Assembly: GCA_003240755.1 (NCBI GenBank)
Contig: QFNF01000021.1
Coordinates: 1 to 46,798 of the forward strand
Direction: 5' to 3'
Length of the DNA: 46,798 nucleotides
DNA from: Sphingomonas hengshuiensis
GTDB lineage: Bacteria > Pseudomonadota > Alphaproteobacteria > Sphingomonadales > Sphingomonadaceae
In this document: positions 1 through 9,213 of the stretch, one piece after another
Layout of the letters: every line of letters begins with the position of its first letter
How positions within the stretch are numbered: position 1 is the stretch's first letter
The notes under the pieces: model-generated
The model's input: the letters and a program-made list of their open reading frames with translations, nothing else
The model's database searches: none
What the model was told of the DNA's origin: nothing
Position numbers and translations under genes: made by a program

Positions 1-709
1 CAAAGCCGTGTGCCGCGGCGACGGCGCGGGTCGCATCGCGGACCCGCGCGTCGAGCTCGGCCGGGGCGATCTGCAGCAGTTCGCGCCCGGCGCGGCGGAT
101 GGTGACGATGGGAAAGGGGATCAGCGCCAGCGCGACGAGCAGCAGCGCGGCGGGGTCCACGATCCGCGCCCAGTCGCCATGGCCCGCGCGGTCCAGCCAC
201 CCCGCGACCCAGAACCCGACGGCAAGCGCACCCGACAGCACCGCCCCGGTCGCCCAGCCGCGCGCATCGACCGCGACCAGTTGCGAATCGAGGTCACGGG
301 CGACGCGCCGCAGGATCGCCCACAAAGCGAGGCTCCACAGCGCGCTGACCAGCGCCACGATCGCGCCGGGGCCGAACCCCACGTCGCGCCCGCCGTTCAG
401 CAGGCCGTTGGCACCGTCGAGCAGCGCATAGCCGCAGGCCAGGGCCAGCGCGACGCCGTTGATGAACGCCAGCATCGGTTCGAGGTGCCAATAGCCATAT
501 TGGAACCGCCGGTCCTCCCCGCGCGCGATCAGCCCGGCGGTGACGATGGCCAGCGCGGTCATGCCGGCGTCGACGATCTCGTACACCCCGTCGAACAGGA
601 TCGATTTGGACCCGATCCACAGCCCGGCGACGACGCTGCCGCCGGCCGACAGCAGGGTCGCCGCCAGCGAGAGCGTCAGGACGCGGCGTTCGCGGGTGGC
701 CGGCGGCAT
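1..709 (-). CDS. Cation diffusion facilitator (CDF) family transporter, 3' end cut by the window
   Basis: The 236 visible residues begin MPPATRERRV. Hydrophobic helices follow: one over about residues 10-32, then the FDGVYEIVDAG segment, which is the metal-site helix of CDF proteins, and then RFQYGYWHLEPMLAFING, the loop and start of the next helix (compare the YGY/H-x-x-x-E signature of the family). At least two more helices follow. CDF proteins export divalent metals such as Zn, Co, Fe or Mn by proton antiport in the inner membrane. The start lies one base after the stop of the upstream oxygenase gene, so it is probably the last visible member of a three-gene minus-strand operon. The C-terminal cytoplasmic domain lies outside the window. 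The metal cannot be told from this part. No strong ribosome binding site is visible, as expected for a coupled start. Confidence 0.8.
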   Translation of the reverse strand, partial: MPPATRERRVLTLSLAATLLSAGGSVVAGLWIGSKSILFDGVYEIVDAGMTALAIVTAGLIARGEDRRFQYGYWHLEPMLAFINGVALALACGYALLDGANGLLNGGRDVGFGPGAIVALVSALWSLALWAILRRVARDLDSQLVAVDARGWATGAVLSGALAVGFWVAGWLDRAGHGDWARIVDPAALLLVALALIPFPIVTIRRAGRELLQIAPAELDARVRDATRAVAAAHGF

Positions 710-710
710 G

Positions 711-1295
711 CTACCAGCGATAGTTGAAGCTGACGCTGATCCGCTCGCCCCGGCCGGCGTGCGGCATGACTTCGTGGCGGAGCCAGCTTTCCCAGAGCAG
801 CAGCGTGCCGGGGCGGGGCGCGACCGTTTCGAAGGTCCCCGGGCGCGTCGGCGCGGCCATCAGCATCGGCAGGCGCGGGTCTTCGAAGCGGATGCCGCCG
901 GCACCCTCGGGCACCGCGACATAGACGGTGCCGGAGACGACGCTGTGCGGGTGGAGGTGGCCCGAATGGCCGCCGCCGGGCTTCAGCAGGTTCACCCACA
1001 GGCTGTCGAGCTTCAGCCGGCGCCCGCCGAGTTCCATGCCGCAGGCGGCGGCGAACTTCGCGACATGCCGGTCGAGCACGCGCTTCAGGTCGGCAAAGAC
1101 CGGGTCGCGCAGGGGCAGGTCGTCGAGCGACGCATAGGAGGTATAGCCGCGATAGCCATGGTCCTTCGACCAGCGGCGTCCGGCCATGTCGTCCCCGGCC
1201 AGCGCGCGGACCGACAGGTCGAGATCGGCGACCAGCGCGTCGTCGGCGAGGGTCGCTTCGTACAGATGGGTCGGGAACAGGGTACGGACGGTCAT
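711..1295 (-). CDS. Putative 2-oxoglutarate/Fe(II) oxygenase (TIGR02466-type)
   Basis: 194 residues. The C-terminal half has the family layout: NLLKPGGGHSGHLHPHS (about 102-118) with candidate iron ligands in HLHPHS, then SGTVYVAVP, FEDPR (137-141), PGTLLLWESWLRHEV with a distal His at 174, and ERISVSFNY, whose Arg185 would bind 2-oxoglutarate. The N-terminus (TLFPTHLYEATL) also fits this small-oxygenase family of about 200 residues. The substrate is unknown. It sits 38 bases downstream of the esterase gene and one base upstream of the CDF gene, all on the same strand, so an operon is likely. The fold call is firm. The biological role is not inferable from the sequence. Confidence 0.8.
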   Translation of the reverse strand: MTVRTLFPTHLYEATLADDALVADLDLSVRALAGDDMAGRRWSKDHGYRGYTSYASLDDLPLRDPVFADLKRVLDRHVAKFAAACGMELGGRRLKLDSLWVNLLKPGGGHSGHLHPHSVVSGTVYVAVPEGAGGIRFEDPRLPMLMAAPTRPGTFETVAPRPGTLLLWESWLRHEVMPHAGRGERISVSFNYRW

Positions 1296-1333
1296 GGACG
1301 CGGCTTGGCCGATCCGCGTCGGTTTGGGAAGCG

Positions 1334-2233
1334 TCAGCGGCGATACTGCGACAGGAACGCCCAGAGCGCGTCGTTGTCGACCACCCAGCTATGCCCGCCG
1401 CCCATGGTGATCCGGCCCACGACGTCGGCGCCGTTCCGGCAGGCGGTGTAGCGTTCCTCATACACCTTCGCCGCGACCCGGCGGGTCGTCGGTGGGGCGG
1501 TGCAGCCGTTGAGGCTGGCCCAGCGCTGCTCGGCGGCGTGCATGGTGTAGGACCAGTATCGGGCGCCGCCGCCCCGGATGGGATTGGTGGTGTCGGCATC
1601 GCCGGCAAAGGCGATCACCGGCAGCGGCCGGGACGGACGGCAGGTCGCCGGATCGGGCCGGGTCGGGTCGCTGGCGAGCGGGTTGCCGGCGCGCAGGCCG
1701 ACGACGGGCGCGATCGCGGCGAAGCGGCCGGTCGCGACGCAGCCGAGCCACGACGTCATCCGCCCGCCGCCCGACAGGCCGGTGGCATAGACGCGGGCCG
1801 GGTCGGCACAGCCCGCCGCGGCCAGATGGTCGATCAGGGCGCCGATGAAGGCGACGTCGTCGGGCGCGTCGGGGCCGGGGATGGCGCCGGTGACGGTGGG
1901 CACGCCGGGGATGTTCCAGACGAAGCCCTGGTCATGGGGAATGCCGGCATCGGGTGCCGCGACGACGAAGCCGTGCTTGTCCGACGCCTCGGCCAGTCCC
2001 GAATCGCGCAGCATCGCCGCGCCGGTGCCGCCGCTGCCATGGAGCAGGATGACGAGCGGAGCGGCGGTGGCGGGATCGAGGCCGCGCGGGGTGTGGATCA
2101 GGACCGAACGACCATTGCCGACCGCGATCCGCTGGTCGCCGCCGGGGGCGAAGGCGCAGCGCGGCGCGGCCTGCGCGGCGGTGCCCGCGAGGAACAGGAG
2201 CAGGAAGGCGAGCAGTCGCAAGGGTTTGGCCAT
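1334..2233 (-). CDS. Secreted LpqC / PHB-depolymerase-type alpha/beta-hydrolase (esterase)
   Basis: 299 residues from the ATG at 2233. That start is preferred because it opens a clean signal peptide (MAKPLRLLAFLLLFLAG...AQA, cleavage near residue 22) and has GAAGG upstream; an in-frame start 16 codons earlier would spoil the signal. Domain features are an HGSGGTG oxyanion loop near residue 65, the nucleophile elbow GLSGGGR with Ser154, an acidic residue in AGDADTTNP (about 212-214), and His281 in GGGHSW. This is the Esterase_phd/LpqC family, which includes PHB depolymerases, acetylxylan esterases and feruloyl esterases of about 300 residues. Several cysteines suggest disulfides in an exported enzyme. 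Substrate unknown. It heads the small minus-strand operon with the oxygenase and CDF genes. Confidence 0.82.
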   Translation of the reverse strand: MAKPLRLLAFLLLFLAGTAAQAAPRCAFAPGGDQRIAVGNGRSVLIHTPRGLDPATAAPLVILLHGSGGTGAAMLRDSGLAEASDKHGFVVAAPDAGIPHDQGFVWNIPGVPTVTGAIPGPDAPDDVAFIGALIDHLAAAGCADPARVYATGLSGGGRMTSWLGCVATGRFAAIAPVVGLRAGNPLASDPTRPDPATCRPSRPLPVIAFAGDADTTNPIRGGGARYWSYTMHAAEQRWASLNGCTAPPTTRRVAAKVYEERYTACRNGADVVGRITMGGGHSWVVDNDALWAFLSQYRR

Positions 2234-2538
2234 GGGGAGCCTTCTATCGGGCCGGGGCGGAGCGGCGCAAGGGCGGGGCAAAGTTCACGAAAGTCACACT
2301 CGTGCGCGATCGGTGCGCCGGTCGGTTCTGCGTTCGGTGGCGGCGGGGTCGGCGGGCGGGCAGGCGATCGGTTCGGCGATCCTGACCGGGGCGGGGCATG
2401 TAGGAAAGGGCATTCTGGGGGATGTGCGTTTTCGCCCCATACCCGGCAGGGGCCGGGACGATTCCGGCGACGCCCCCCTGCCCGCGGGAAGGCGGCGATC
2501 GCGCCCGGATCGCCGCGACGGGGATGACCGCGTCGCGC
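2234..2538. other. 305-base intergenic region with one terminator-like inverted repeat
   Basis: No convincing gene. A minus-strand reading frame here is Arg/Pro-rich with no recognisable domain and overlaps pth, so I do not call it. Bases 2492-2500 (GCGGCGATC) and 2508-2516 (GATCGCCGC) form a perfect 9-bp stem with a 7-base loop just beyond the pth stop codon. There is no T-run, so it may be 3'-end structure or a Rho-dependent end. The half near 2234 should hold the promoter of the esterase operon. Confidence 0.4.
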
Positions 2539-3105
2539 TCACCCCATGCGGCGGGCGACCTCGTTCATGAAGCGGACGTCGTCGCCCGCCGCCAGCCATG
2601 GCGCCTCGGCCGCGACCGCGCCCAGCAGGTCGGTCAGGTCGTCCAGTTCCGCCTTGGCGAAATTGCCCAGCACATGCGGCGTCACGCGGTCCTTGTGCCC
2701 GGGATGGCCGATGCCCAGCCGGATGCGGCGAAAGTCGGGGCCGATATGCGCGTCGGTCGAACGCAGCCCGTTATGCCCGGCATGGCCGCCGCCGGCCTTC
2801 ACCTTCAGCTTGAACGGGGCAAGGTCGAGTTCGTCGTGGAACACGGTGACGTCGGCAGGGGTGAGCTTGTAGAAGCGCAGCGCCTCTCCCACCGAACGGC
2901 CGCTTTCGTTCATGTACGTGCCGGGTTTGAGCAGCAGCACCTTGTGCGTGCCGATCCGCCCTTCCTGGACCCAGCCTTGGAACGCGCGGCGGGGAGCGGC
3001 GAAACCATGGACCTCCGCGATCGCGTCGACCGCCATGAAACCGATATTGTGGCGGTGCATCGCATATTGCGGGCCGGGATTGCCGAGGCCGGTCCAGAGC
3101 TGCAT
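2539..3105 (-). CDS. pth: Peptidyl-tRNA hydrolase
   Basis: 188 residues, normal for the family. It hydrolyses the ester bond of peptidyl-tRNA released from stalled ribosomes. All key positions are visible: Asn9 in GLGNPG, catalytic His19 in HRHNIGF, Asn66 in GTYMNESG, Asp91 in FHDELDL, and Asn112 in GGGHAGHNGL. The start ATG at 3105 begins MQLWTGLGNPG and is preceded by AAAGGA at proper spacing. The frame stays open upstream, but that extension has no similarity to the family and is rejected. In many sphingomonads pth follows rplY; here the upstream neighbour is a divergent GH92 gene, so pth has its own promoter in 3106-3361. Confidence 0.96.
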   Translation of the reverse strand: MQLWTGLGNPGPQYAMHRHNIGFMAVDAIAEVHGFAAPRRAFQGWVQEGRIGTHKVLLLKPGTYMNESGRSVGEALRFYKLTPADVTVFHDELDLAPFKLKVKAGGGHAGHNGLRSTDAHIGPDFRRIRLGIGHPGHKDRVTPHVLGNFAKAELDDLTDLLGAVAAEAPWLAAGDDVRFMNEVARRMG

Positions 3106-3361
3106 CAAATGTCCTTTGGGTGAATCGAGAGGCGCGCGACGGCCATATCCATGATCGGCGTTCCCGCGAAGGCGCGAATGCGTATTTGCGTTTGCAGTGC
3201 GCGCCCTTGCGGCCCTCGCGAACGGCATGGCGCCTGTGCGGCGGTCGGAGCCGGTCTTTCGACGGACCGCCCGGGACACCGGGAATATCGCGGTATCCTG
3301 TGGGGTTGGCATTGCCGGGCCACTCGGCGAAGATGGGCCGAAAGAAAAAAGGGAGTGGCGG

Positions 3362-5695
3362 ATGCGGTGGGTGATGCTGGCACTGGCGATCGTGTCGACC
3401 GCTGCCCCGGCGCAGCGCGCGACGGTCGACGACGTCGATCCGTTCATCGGGACGGGGGGTGAGGGGCATACCTTTCCCGGTGCGGTGGCGCCGTTCGGGA
3501 TGGTGCAGCTATCGCCCGACACCGACACGCGGTGCGTGACGCGCGAATGCTATGGCCATGCCGCCGGCTATCGCTACGACGACCCGACGATCCAGGGGTT
3601 CAGCCATACCCATTTCTCCGGCGCGGGCCATTCGGACCTGGGCGACCTGCTGGTGATGCCGGTCGCGGGCGACGACGTGCCGATGGACCCCGGATCGCCC
3701 GAACGGCCGGGCTATCGATCCGCCTTCCGCCACGCGACGGAAACCGCGCGGCCGGGCTATTATGCGGTGACGCTCGACCGGCCGGGGGTGCGGGCCGAAC
3801 TGACCGCGGGAACGCGCGTCGGCGTGCACCGCTATCGCTTTCCGGCGGGCAAGGCGGCGCATCTGGTCGTCGACCTGCGCTCGTCGCTCTACGATTATCC
3901 CGGCAAGATTTTATGGTCGGGACTGCGGCTGCGGCCCGACGGCACGCTGACCGGGTTTCGCGAGACGCGCGGCTGGGCGCCGGGGCGCAAATTCTTCTTC
4001 GCGATGCGCTTTTCCGCGCCGCTGACCGCCCATGCGCTGGTCAACCGCGAGACCGACATTGCGTACAAGGGGTTCCAGGGACCGGGGCGCGGCAGCGATG
4101 CGGTGGCGCAGCGGCTGGGACGGGCGCTGGTCGCGCGGCTCGACTTCGGCAGGCTGGCAGCGCCGCTGGAGGTGAAGGTCGCGATTTCGGGCGTGGACGA
4201 GGAAGGGGCGATCGCCAACCTCGCCAGCGAACCGGGCGATTTCGACGCGGTACGCGAACGGACCCGTGCGGCGTGGGGCACGGCGCTGGGCGCGGTCGAG
4301 CTGGACGCGAAGCCGGCGATGCGGCGGATGGTCGCGACCGCGCTCTACCACAGCCTGCTGGCGCCGAGCGTGTGGAGCGACAGCGACGGGCGCTATCGCG
4401 GCCCCGACGATCAGGTGCACCGCGCCGACGGCTTCACCTTCCGCTCGACCTTTTCGCTATGGGACACGTTCCGCGCGCAGCATCCGCTGCTGACGCTGAT
4501 CCAGCCCGGGGCGGTGAATGCCGAGATCGTCCGGTCGCTGATCGCCAGCCGGGCGGCCAGCCCCGACGGCATCCTGCCGGTGTGGCAGTTCCACGGGCGC
4601 GAGACCTGGACGATGATCGGCTATCACGCGGTGCCGGTCATCGCCGATGCGTATCTGAAGGGTATTCGCGGTTTCGACGCCGACGCCGCGCTCGACGCGA
4701 TGGTCGCCAGCGCCAGCTACGCGCCCTATGGCGGCTTGGGCGACTATATGCGGCGCGGCTATGTGCCGATCGACCGCGAGCCCGAGGCGGCGTCCAAGAC
4801 CGTCGAATATGCCTATGACGACTGGACCATCGCCCGCATGGCGCGCGCGATGGGGCGGGCGGATGTCGCCGCCGCGTTCGAACGGCGCGCGGGAAACTGG
4901 CGCAACAGCTTCGACGCGCGGACCGGCTTCCTGCGAGCGCGCAAGGCCGATGGTAGCTGGCGCGTGCCGTTCGATCCGACCGCGATCAACTATGGTTCGG
5001 ATTATACCGAGGGGAATGCATGGCAATATAGCTGGTTCGTGCCGCACGATCAGGCCGGGCTGTTCGCCGCGATGGGCGGCGATGCGAAGGTCGTGGCGAA
5101 GCTGGACCGGATGTTCGACTACGACAATTCGAAGCTCGACTATAGCCATGCCGAGGATATCGCCGGGCTGATCGGGCAGTATATCCATGGCAACGAACCG
5201 AGCCACCATGTCGCCTATCTCTATGGCTATGCCGGACAGCCGTGGCGGACGCAGGAACGGCTGAAGCAGATCGTCGACACCCAGTACCGGGCGGCACCCG
5301 ACGGGCTGTCGGGCAATGACGATCTTGGACAGATGTCGGCATGGCTGGCGTTCACCGCGCTGGGTTTCTACCCCGTCGCGCCGGGCACCGGCGAATATGT
5401 CCTGGGCCGCCCGTTCGTGAACCGGGCGGTGCTGAACCTGCCGGGGGGCAGGCGCTTCGTGATGACCGCGCAGGGGCTGGACGATGCCAACCGCTATGTC
5501 GCGTCGGTCACGCTCAACGGCCGGCCGCTGACCCGCGGGTTCATCCGCCATGCGGAGATCATGGCCGGGGGGACGCTTGCGTTCCGCATGGGCGCCACCC
5601 CCGACCGCGTCCGCGCGACCGCACCGGCCGATCGCCCCTATTCGATGAGCCGGCAGGGCGTGGCGGCATCCGGCACCGCCGCGCGTCCCGAATAG
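3362..5695 (+). CDS. Secreted GH92 family alpha-mannosidase
   Basis: 777 residues with an N-terminal signal peptide (MRWVMLALAIVSTAAPAQ). The mature protein opens with VDPFIGTGGEGHTFPGAVAP, the hallmark of GH92, followed by FSHTHFSGAGHSDLGDLLVMP. The catalytic domain has YTEGNAWQYSWFVPHD, with the general-acid Glu at about residue 550, GNEPSHHVAYLYGYAG, and SGNDDLGQMSAW, with Asp residues near 653 that serve the calcium/base function in the family. GH92 enzymes are calcium-dependent exo-acting alpha-mannosidases (mostly alpha-1,2) of about 750 residues acting on glycans. The ATG at 3362 follows GGGAG and is the only start that leaves a signal peptide intact. It stands alone, with no glycan operon around it, next to hutC. 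Linkage specificity is not determinable here. Confidence 0.93.
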   Translation: MRWVMLALAIVSTAAPAQRATVDDVDPFIGTGGEGHTFPGAVAPFGMVQLSPDTDTRCVTRECYGHAAGYRYDDPTIQGFSHTHFSGAGHSDLGDLLVMPVAGDDVPMDPGSPERPGYRSAFRHATETARPGYYAVTLDRPGVRAELTAGTRVGVHRYRFPAGKAAHLVVDLRSSLYDYPGKILWSGLRLRPDGTLTGFRETRGWAPGRKFFFAMRFSAPLTAHALVNRETDIAYKGFQGPGRGSDAVAQRLGRALVARLDFGRLAAPLEVKVAISGVDEEGAIANLASEPGDFDAVRERTRAAWGTALGAVELDAKPAMRRMVATALYHSLLAPSVWSDSDGRYRGPDDQVHRADGFTFRSTFSLWDTFRAQHPLLTLIQPGAVNAEIVRSLIASRAASPDGILPVWQFHGRETWTMIGYHAVPVIADAYLKGIRGFDADAALDAMVASASYAPYGGLGDYMRRGYVPIDREPEAASKTVEYAYDDWTIARMARAMGRADVAAAFERRAGNWRNSFDARTGFLRARKADGSWRVPFDPTAINYGSDYTEGNAWQYSWFVPHDQAGLFAAMGGDAKVVAKLDRMFDYDNSKLDYSHAEDIAGLIGQYIHGNEPSHHVAYLYGYAGQPWRTQERLKQIVDTQYRAAPDGLSGNDDLGQMSAWLAFTALGFYPVAPGTGEYVLGRPFVNRAVLNLPGGRRFVMTAQGLDDANRYVASVTLNGRPLTRGFIRHAEIMAGGTLAFRMGATPDRVRATAPADRPYSMSRQGVAASGTAARPE

Positions 5696-5839
5696 CCGCC
5701 CCGAATAGCCACCGGCGCCTGTCGCGGCGGCGGATCGACGGACCTCGCCGCGCATGCTGCGATTTTGCCGCAGCGCGCCACTGGGCTATCGCGGGCAGAA
5801 GGGCGGTTGCGCCCGGCCCCGCGATGCCCAGGAGTTCCG

Positions 5840-6613
5840 ATGCCGCATTCCCCGCCTGTCGATCCTGCCCGGCGGGCGGCGGCGCTGGCGATCCCGCCGC
5901 TCGACGGGGCGGGGCCGCTGTGGTTGCAGATCCGCCGCTCGCTGGCGCAGGCGATCCTGACCGGGGCGTGGCCGGCGGGGACCAAGGTGCCGGGCGAGCT
6001 GGTCCTTACCGGCCATTATGCGACGTCGCGGATGACGGTGCACAAGGCGATCCAGAGCCTCGCCGCCGAGGGGCTGGTGGCACGGCGACCAAAGGCCGGC
6101 ACGGTGGTGACGGCCCGCGCGCGCGAACGGCCGGTGTTCGAGCTGTGGGACGCCGCCGACGCGGTGGTGCGCGCGGGCGGGCACTATGGCTATCGCCTGC
6201 TGGGATCGGGGCCGGCGCCCGCCGACCTGCCGATGCGGGCCGAGCTGGGGATCGAACCCGCGCGCCCGGCGATCGCGCTCGCCTGTCTCCACCTCGCCGA
6301 CGGGCGCCCGTTCCAGTTCGAGGAGCGGATCGTCGACAGCATCGCCGCGCCGGGGATCGTCGACCAGCCGCTCGACGATGTCAGCCCCGGCCAGTGGCTG
6401 CTGGCGAACGTGCCCTGGACCGAGGCGCGGCACCGCATTTCCGCGCGGGGGGCGCCGGCGGACATTGCCGGGTATCTCGGCATCGCGGCCGGCGCGGCGT
6501 GTCTGGTGGTCGAACGGCGGACATGGAACGGGGCGATGCCGGTGACGCTGGTGCGCCTGTGGCATCCGGGCGACGATCACCAGATCGAGGGACGGTTCCG
6601 TCCGTCATGGTAG
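5840..6613 (+). CDS. hutC: Histidine utilization repressor, GntR/HutC family
   Basis: 257 residues. A winged helix-turn-helix (about 26-92: PLWLQIRRSLAQAILTGAW, TSRMTVHKAIQSLAAEGLV, RRPKAGTVV) is followed by a UTRA effector domain (about 105-255) ending near HQIEGRF. HutC represses hut genes and is released by urocanate in characterized bacteria. The start at 5840 has AGGAG six bases upstream. It is convergent with hutF, and their ends overlap by nine bases (6605-6613). The best candidate operator in the window is the palindrome at 7991-8006 between hutF and hutI. I see no comparable site in front of hutC itself. Confidence 0.93.
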   Translation: MPHSPPVDPARRAAALAIPPLDGAGPLWLQIRRSLAQAILTGAWPAGTKVPGELVLTGHYATSRMTVHKAIQSLAAEGLVARRPKAGTVVTARARERPVFELWDAADAVVRAGGHYGYRLLGSGPAPADLPMRAELGIEPARPAIALACLHLADGRPFQFEERIVDSIAAPGIVDQPLDDVSPGQWLLANVPWTEARHRISARGAPADIAGYLGIAAGAACLVVERRTWNGAMPVTLVRLWHPGDDHQIEGRFRPSW

Positions 6614-7942
6614 GCGGCGGCGCAGCACGTCGGCAAAGCCCGCCTCGATCGCATCGCGTGCGGTGTGGCGGCCGTCGCGCACGACCTCGCGACCGGCCCG
6701 CCACACCCGTTCGACCGATCCGCGCGCGAAGATCCAGCCGTCGAGCGCGCGGTCGCCCGCGTCGCGGGGGGCGGGGCGCAGCGCGACCAGATCGGCACGC
6801 TCGCCGACCGCAATTTGCGGGCCCCCGCCCAGCGCCGCATGGCCGCCGGCCCGTGCCGCGTTGAACATCGTCCGCCCGTTCGACCACCCCCCCGCAACCA
6901 GCACCGCCCGTCGTTCGAGCGTGAGGCGCTGGCCATATTCCAGCAGCCGCAGTTCCTCGGCCAGGTCGATCCGCACGTTCGAATCGCTGCCGATGCCGAA
7001 CCGGCCCCCTGCGCCGACGAACGCCGCTGCCGGAAAGATGCCGTCGCCCAGATTGGCTTCGGTCACGGGGCACAGCCCGACCGTCGCGCCCGACGCGGCA
7101 AGCGCGCTGCATTCCTGCGCCGTGACATGCGTGGCATGGACGAGGCACCAGCGCGCATCGACCGCATGGTGCGACAACAGCCAGTCGACCGGGCGCTGGC
7201 CGCTCCATGCGATGCAATCCGCCACCTCCCGGCGCTGTTCGGCGATGTGCAGGTGGAGCGGCGCATCGGGGGCCATCGTCGCCAGCAGCGCCAGTTCCTC
7301 CGGCGTCACCGCGCGCAGCGAATGCGGGGCGACGCCGACCACCGCATCGCCAAGCGTCGCCACCGCCCGGCGGCTGGCATCGAGCAGCGTCGCGAACTCG
7401 TCCAGACCGGTGACGAACCGCCGCTGCCCGTCCTGTGGCGGCGTCCCCCCGAACCCGGCATGGGCATAGAATACCGGCAGCAGCGTCAGCGCGATCCCGG
7501 TCGCCTCCGCCGCCTGCGCCAGCGCCGCCGCCATCGCCGCCGGATCGGCATAGGGGCGTCCGTCGGGCTGATGGTGAAGGTACTGGAACTCGCCGACGCG
7601 GGTGAAGCCGCTCTCCACCATCTCGCAGAACGCCATGGCGGCGATCGCGGCGAGATCGTCGGGCGTGATGCTGCCGACCAGTCGGTACATCAATGTCCGC
7701 CAGCCCCAGAAGTCGTCCCCCGCCGGGCCGGTGCGCGTTTCCGCAAGGCCCGCCATCAACCGCTGGAACGCATGGCTGTGCAGGTTCGGCATGCCGGGCA
7801 GCAGCGTGGCGCAACGATCGTCGTCGGGCAGCGGCGGCACGCCCGGGTCGATCGCGGCGATCCGCCCGCCGGCGAGGGATATCCGCACGTCCCGCGCCCA
7901 GCCGCACGGCAACAAAGCCTGCCTGCACCACATGCCCCGCAT
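6605..7942 (-). CDS. hutF: Formimidoylglutamate deiminase
   Basis: 445 residues, amidohydrolase superfamily. It converts N-formimino-L-glutamate to N-formyl-L-glutamate and ammonia, step four of the five-step histidine pathway. Metal-site motifs are LHSHAFQ (His55, His57), HLHIAEQ in the middle, a later histidine in CLVHATH, and the Asp of [23 protein letters not shown], a signature of this family. I place the start at the ATG at 7942 because GGAGGA lies five bases before it; in-frame ATGs at 7957 and 7975 lack such a site. It is transcribed divergently from hutI across the HutC-type operator. The presence of hutF together with hutG shows that this locus uses the HutF/HutG route. Confidence 0.95.
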   Translation of the reverse strand: MRGMWCRQALLPCGWARDVRISLAGGRIAAIDPGVPPLPDDDRCATLLPGMPNLHSHAFQRLMAGLAETRTGPAGDDFWGWRTLMYRLVGSITPDDLAAIAAMAFCEMVESGFTRVGEFQYLHHQPDGRPYADPAAMAAALAQAAEATGIALTLLPVFYAHAGFGGTPPQDGQRRFVTGLDEFATLLDASRRAVATLGDAVVGVAPHSLRAVTPEELALLATMAPDAPLHLHIAEQRREVADCIAWSGQRPVDWLLSHHAVDARWCLVHATHVTAQECSALAASGATVGLCPVTEANLGDGIFPAAAFVGAGGRFGIGSDSNVRIDLAEELRLLEYGQRLTLERRAVLVAGGWSNGRTMFNAARAGGHAALGGGPQIAVGERADLVALRPAPRDAGDRALDGWIFARGSVERVWRAGREVVRDGRHTARDAIEAGFADVLRRRLP

Positions 7943-7990
7943 ATCGATCCTCCGCATCGCGACAGCCATGGACAATATCAGTCAGGCGTG

Positions 7991-8006
7991 ATTTGTATAG
8001 ACAAAT
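7991..8006. promoter_or_regulatory. HutC-type operator between hutF and hutI
   Basis: ATTTGTATAGACAAAT is an inverted repeat with perfect six-base arms and a four-base centre. It matches the TGTATAGACA-like sites bound by HutC in pseudomonads. It lies 49 bases before the hutF start and immediately upstream of the hutI Shine-Dalgarno, so one bound dimer could silence both directions. The match to the consensus is from memory of the family; binding is inferred. Confidence 0.8.
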
Positions 8007-8016
8007 GGAGGGCGCG

Positions 8017-9213
8017 ATGGTCGAACGACTCTGGCACAACGCACGGCTGGCGACGATGGCGGACGACGCGCTGGGGCGGGTCGAGGACGGCGTGGTTGCC
8101 GCCGCCGCCGAGCGGATCGTCTATGCCGGGCCCGCCGCCGATGCGCCCGCCGCGCCGCATGCGGAGCGGATCGATTGCGGCGGCCGGTGGATCACGCCGG
8201 GGCTGATCGATTGCCACACCCATCTGGTCCATGGCGGCAACCGCACGGGCGAGTTCGCGATGCGGCTCGAAGGGGCGAGTTACGAGGATATCGCCCGTGC
8301 CGGTGGCGGGATCGTGTCGACGATGCGCGCGACCCGCGCGGCGGGCGAGGGCGAGCTGATCGCGCAGGCCCTGCCCCGGCTCGACGCGCTGCTGGCGCAG
8401 GGGGTGACGACGGTCGAGATCAAGTCGGGCTATGGCCTGTCGCTGGCCGACGAAGCGAAGATGCTGCGCGCCGCCCGGGCGCTCGGCGACGAACGCGACG
8501 TGCGTGTCGCCACGACCTTCCTCGGCGCGCATGCCGTGCCGCCCGAATTCGCGGACGATGCCGATGGCTATGTCGCGCAGGTGTGCGACACGATGATCCC
8601 GGCGGTGGCGCGGGCCGGGCTGGCCGACGCCGTCGACGTGTTTTGCGAAGGGATCGGCTTCACCCTCGAACAGACCGGCCGGGTGTTTGCCGCGGCGGCG
8701 GCGCACGGCCTGCCGGTCAAGCTGCACGCCGAACAGCTATCGGCGCTGGGCGGGGCCAGCCTTGCCGCGCGGCATGGCGCGTTGTCCGCCGACCATCTCG
8801 AGCATGCGACCGATGCCGATATCGCGGCGATGGCGGCGGCGGGGACGGTCGCGGTACTGCTGCCCGGTGCGTATTATTTCATGCGCGAGACCAGGTTGCC
8901 GCCGATCGCGGCGCTGCGGTCGGCGGGCGTGCCGATCGCGCTGGCGACCGACTGCAATCCCGGCACCTCGCCGCTCACCTCGCCGTTGCTGGTGCTCAAC
9001 ATGGCGGCGACGCTCTTCCGGCTGACGGTGGTCGAGGCGCTGCGCGGGGTCACGGTCAACGCCGCCCGCGCGCTCGGCCTGTCCGGGCAGATCGGCACGC
9101 TCGAACCCGGCAAGGCCTGCGACCTCGCCATCTGGTCGATCGAGGACCCGGCCGAGCTGGTTTACCGCATCGGTTTCAACCCCCTCCACGCACGTATCAG
9201 GAACGCTCGATGA
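8017..9213 (+). CDS. hutI: Imidazolonepropionase
   Basis: 398 residues, amidohydrolase family. It hydrolyses 4-imidazolone-5-propionate to N-formimino-L-glutamate. Signatures are [15 protein letters not shown] (His67 and His69 as metal ligands, Arg76 for substrate), [35 protein letters not shown], and [11 protein letters not shown] with the catalytic metal-binding Asp. The ATG at 8017 is preceded by GGAGG at 8007-8011. An in-frame ATG at 8005 lies inside the operator and would lack this site. It is the first gene of the plus-strand hut operon; its stop overlaps the hutH start (ATGA at 9210-9213). Confidence 0.96.
   Translation: MVERLWHNARLATMADDALGRVEDGVVAAAAERIVYAGPAADAPAAPHAERIDCGGRWITPGLIDCHTHLVHGGNRTGEFAMRLEGASYEDIARAGGGIVSTMRATRAAGEGELIAQALPRLDALLAQGVTTVEIKSGYGLSLADEAKMLRAARALGDERDVRVATTFLGAHAVPPEFADDADGYVAQVCDTMIPAVARAGLADAVDVFCEGIGFTLEQTGRVFAAAAAHGLPVKLHAEQLSALGGASLAARHGALSADHLEHATDADIAAMAAAGTVAVLLPGAYYFMRETRLPPIAALRSAGVPIALATDCNPGTSPLTSPLLVLNMAATLFRLTVVEALRGVTVNAARALGLSGQIGTLEPGKACDLAIWSIEDPAELVYRIGFNPLHARIRNAR

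Noticed and set aside
2294..2599. Small minus-strand gene beside pth
   Set aside because: Arg/Pro/Ser-rich with no domain, overlaps the end of pth, and has no ribosome binding site.
3270..3284. LacI-type operator before the GH92 gene
   Set aside because: GACACCGG is present, but the other half does not match the shared element.
3106..3528. N-terminal extension of pth
   Set aside because: No similarity to the family; the ATG at 3105 has a good ribosome binding site and the typical MQLWTGLGNPG start.
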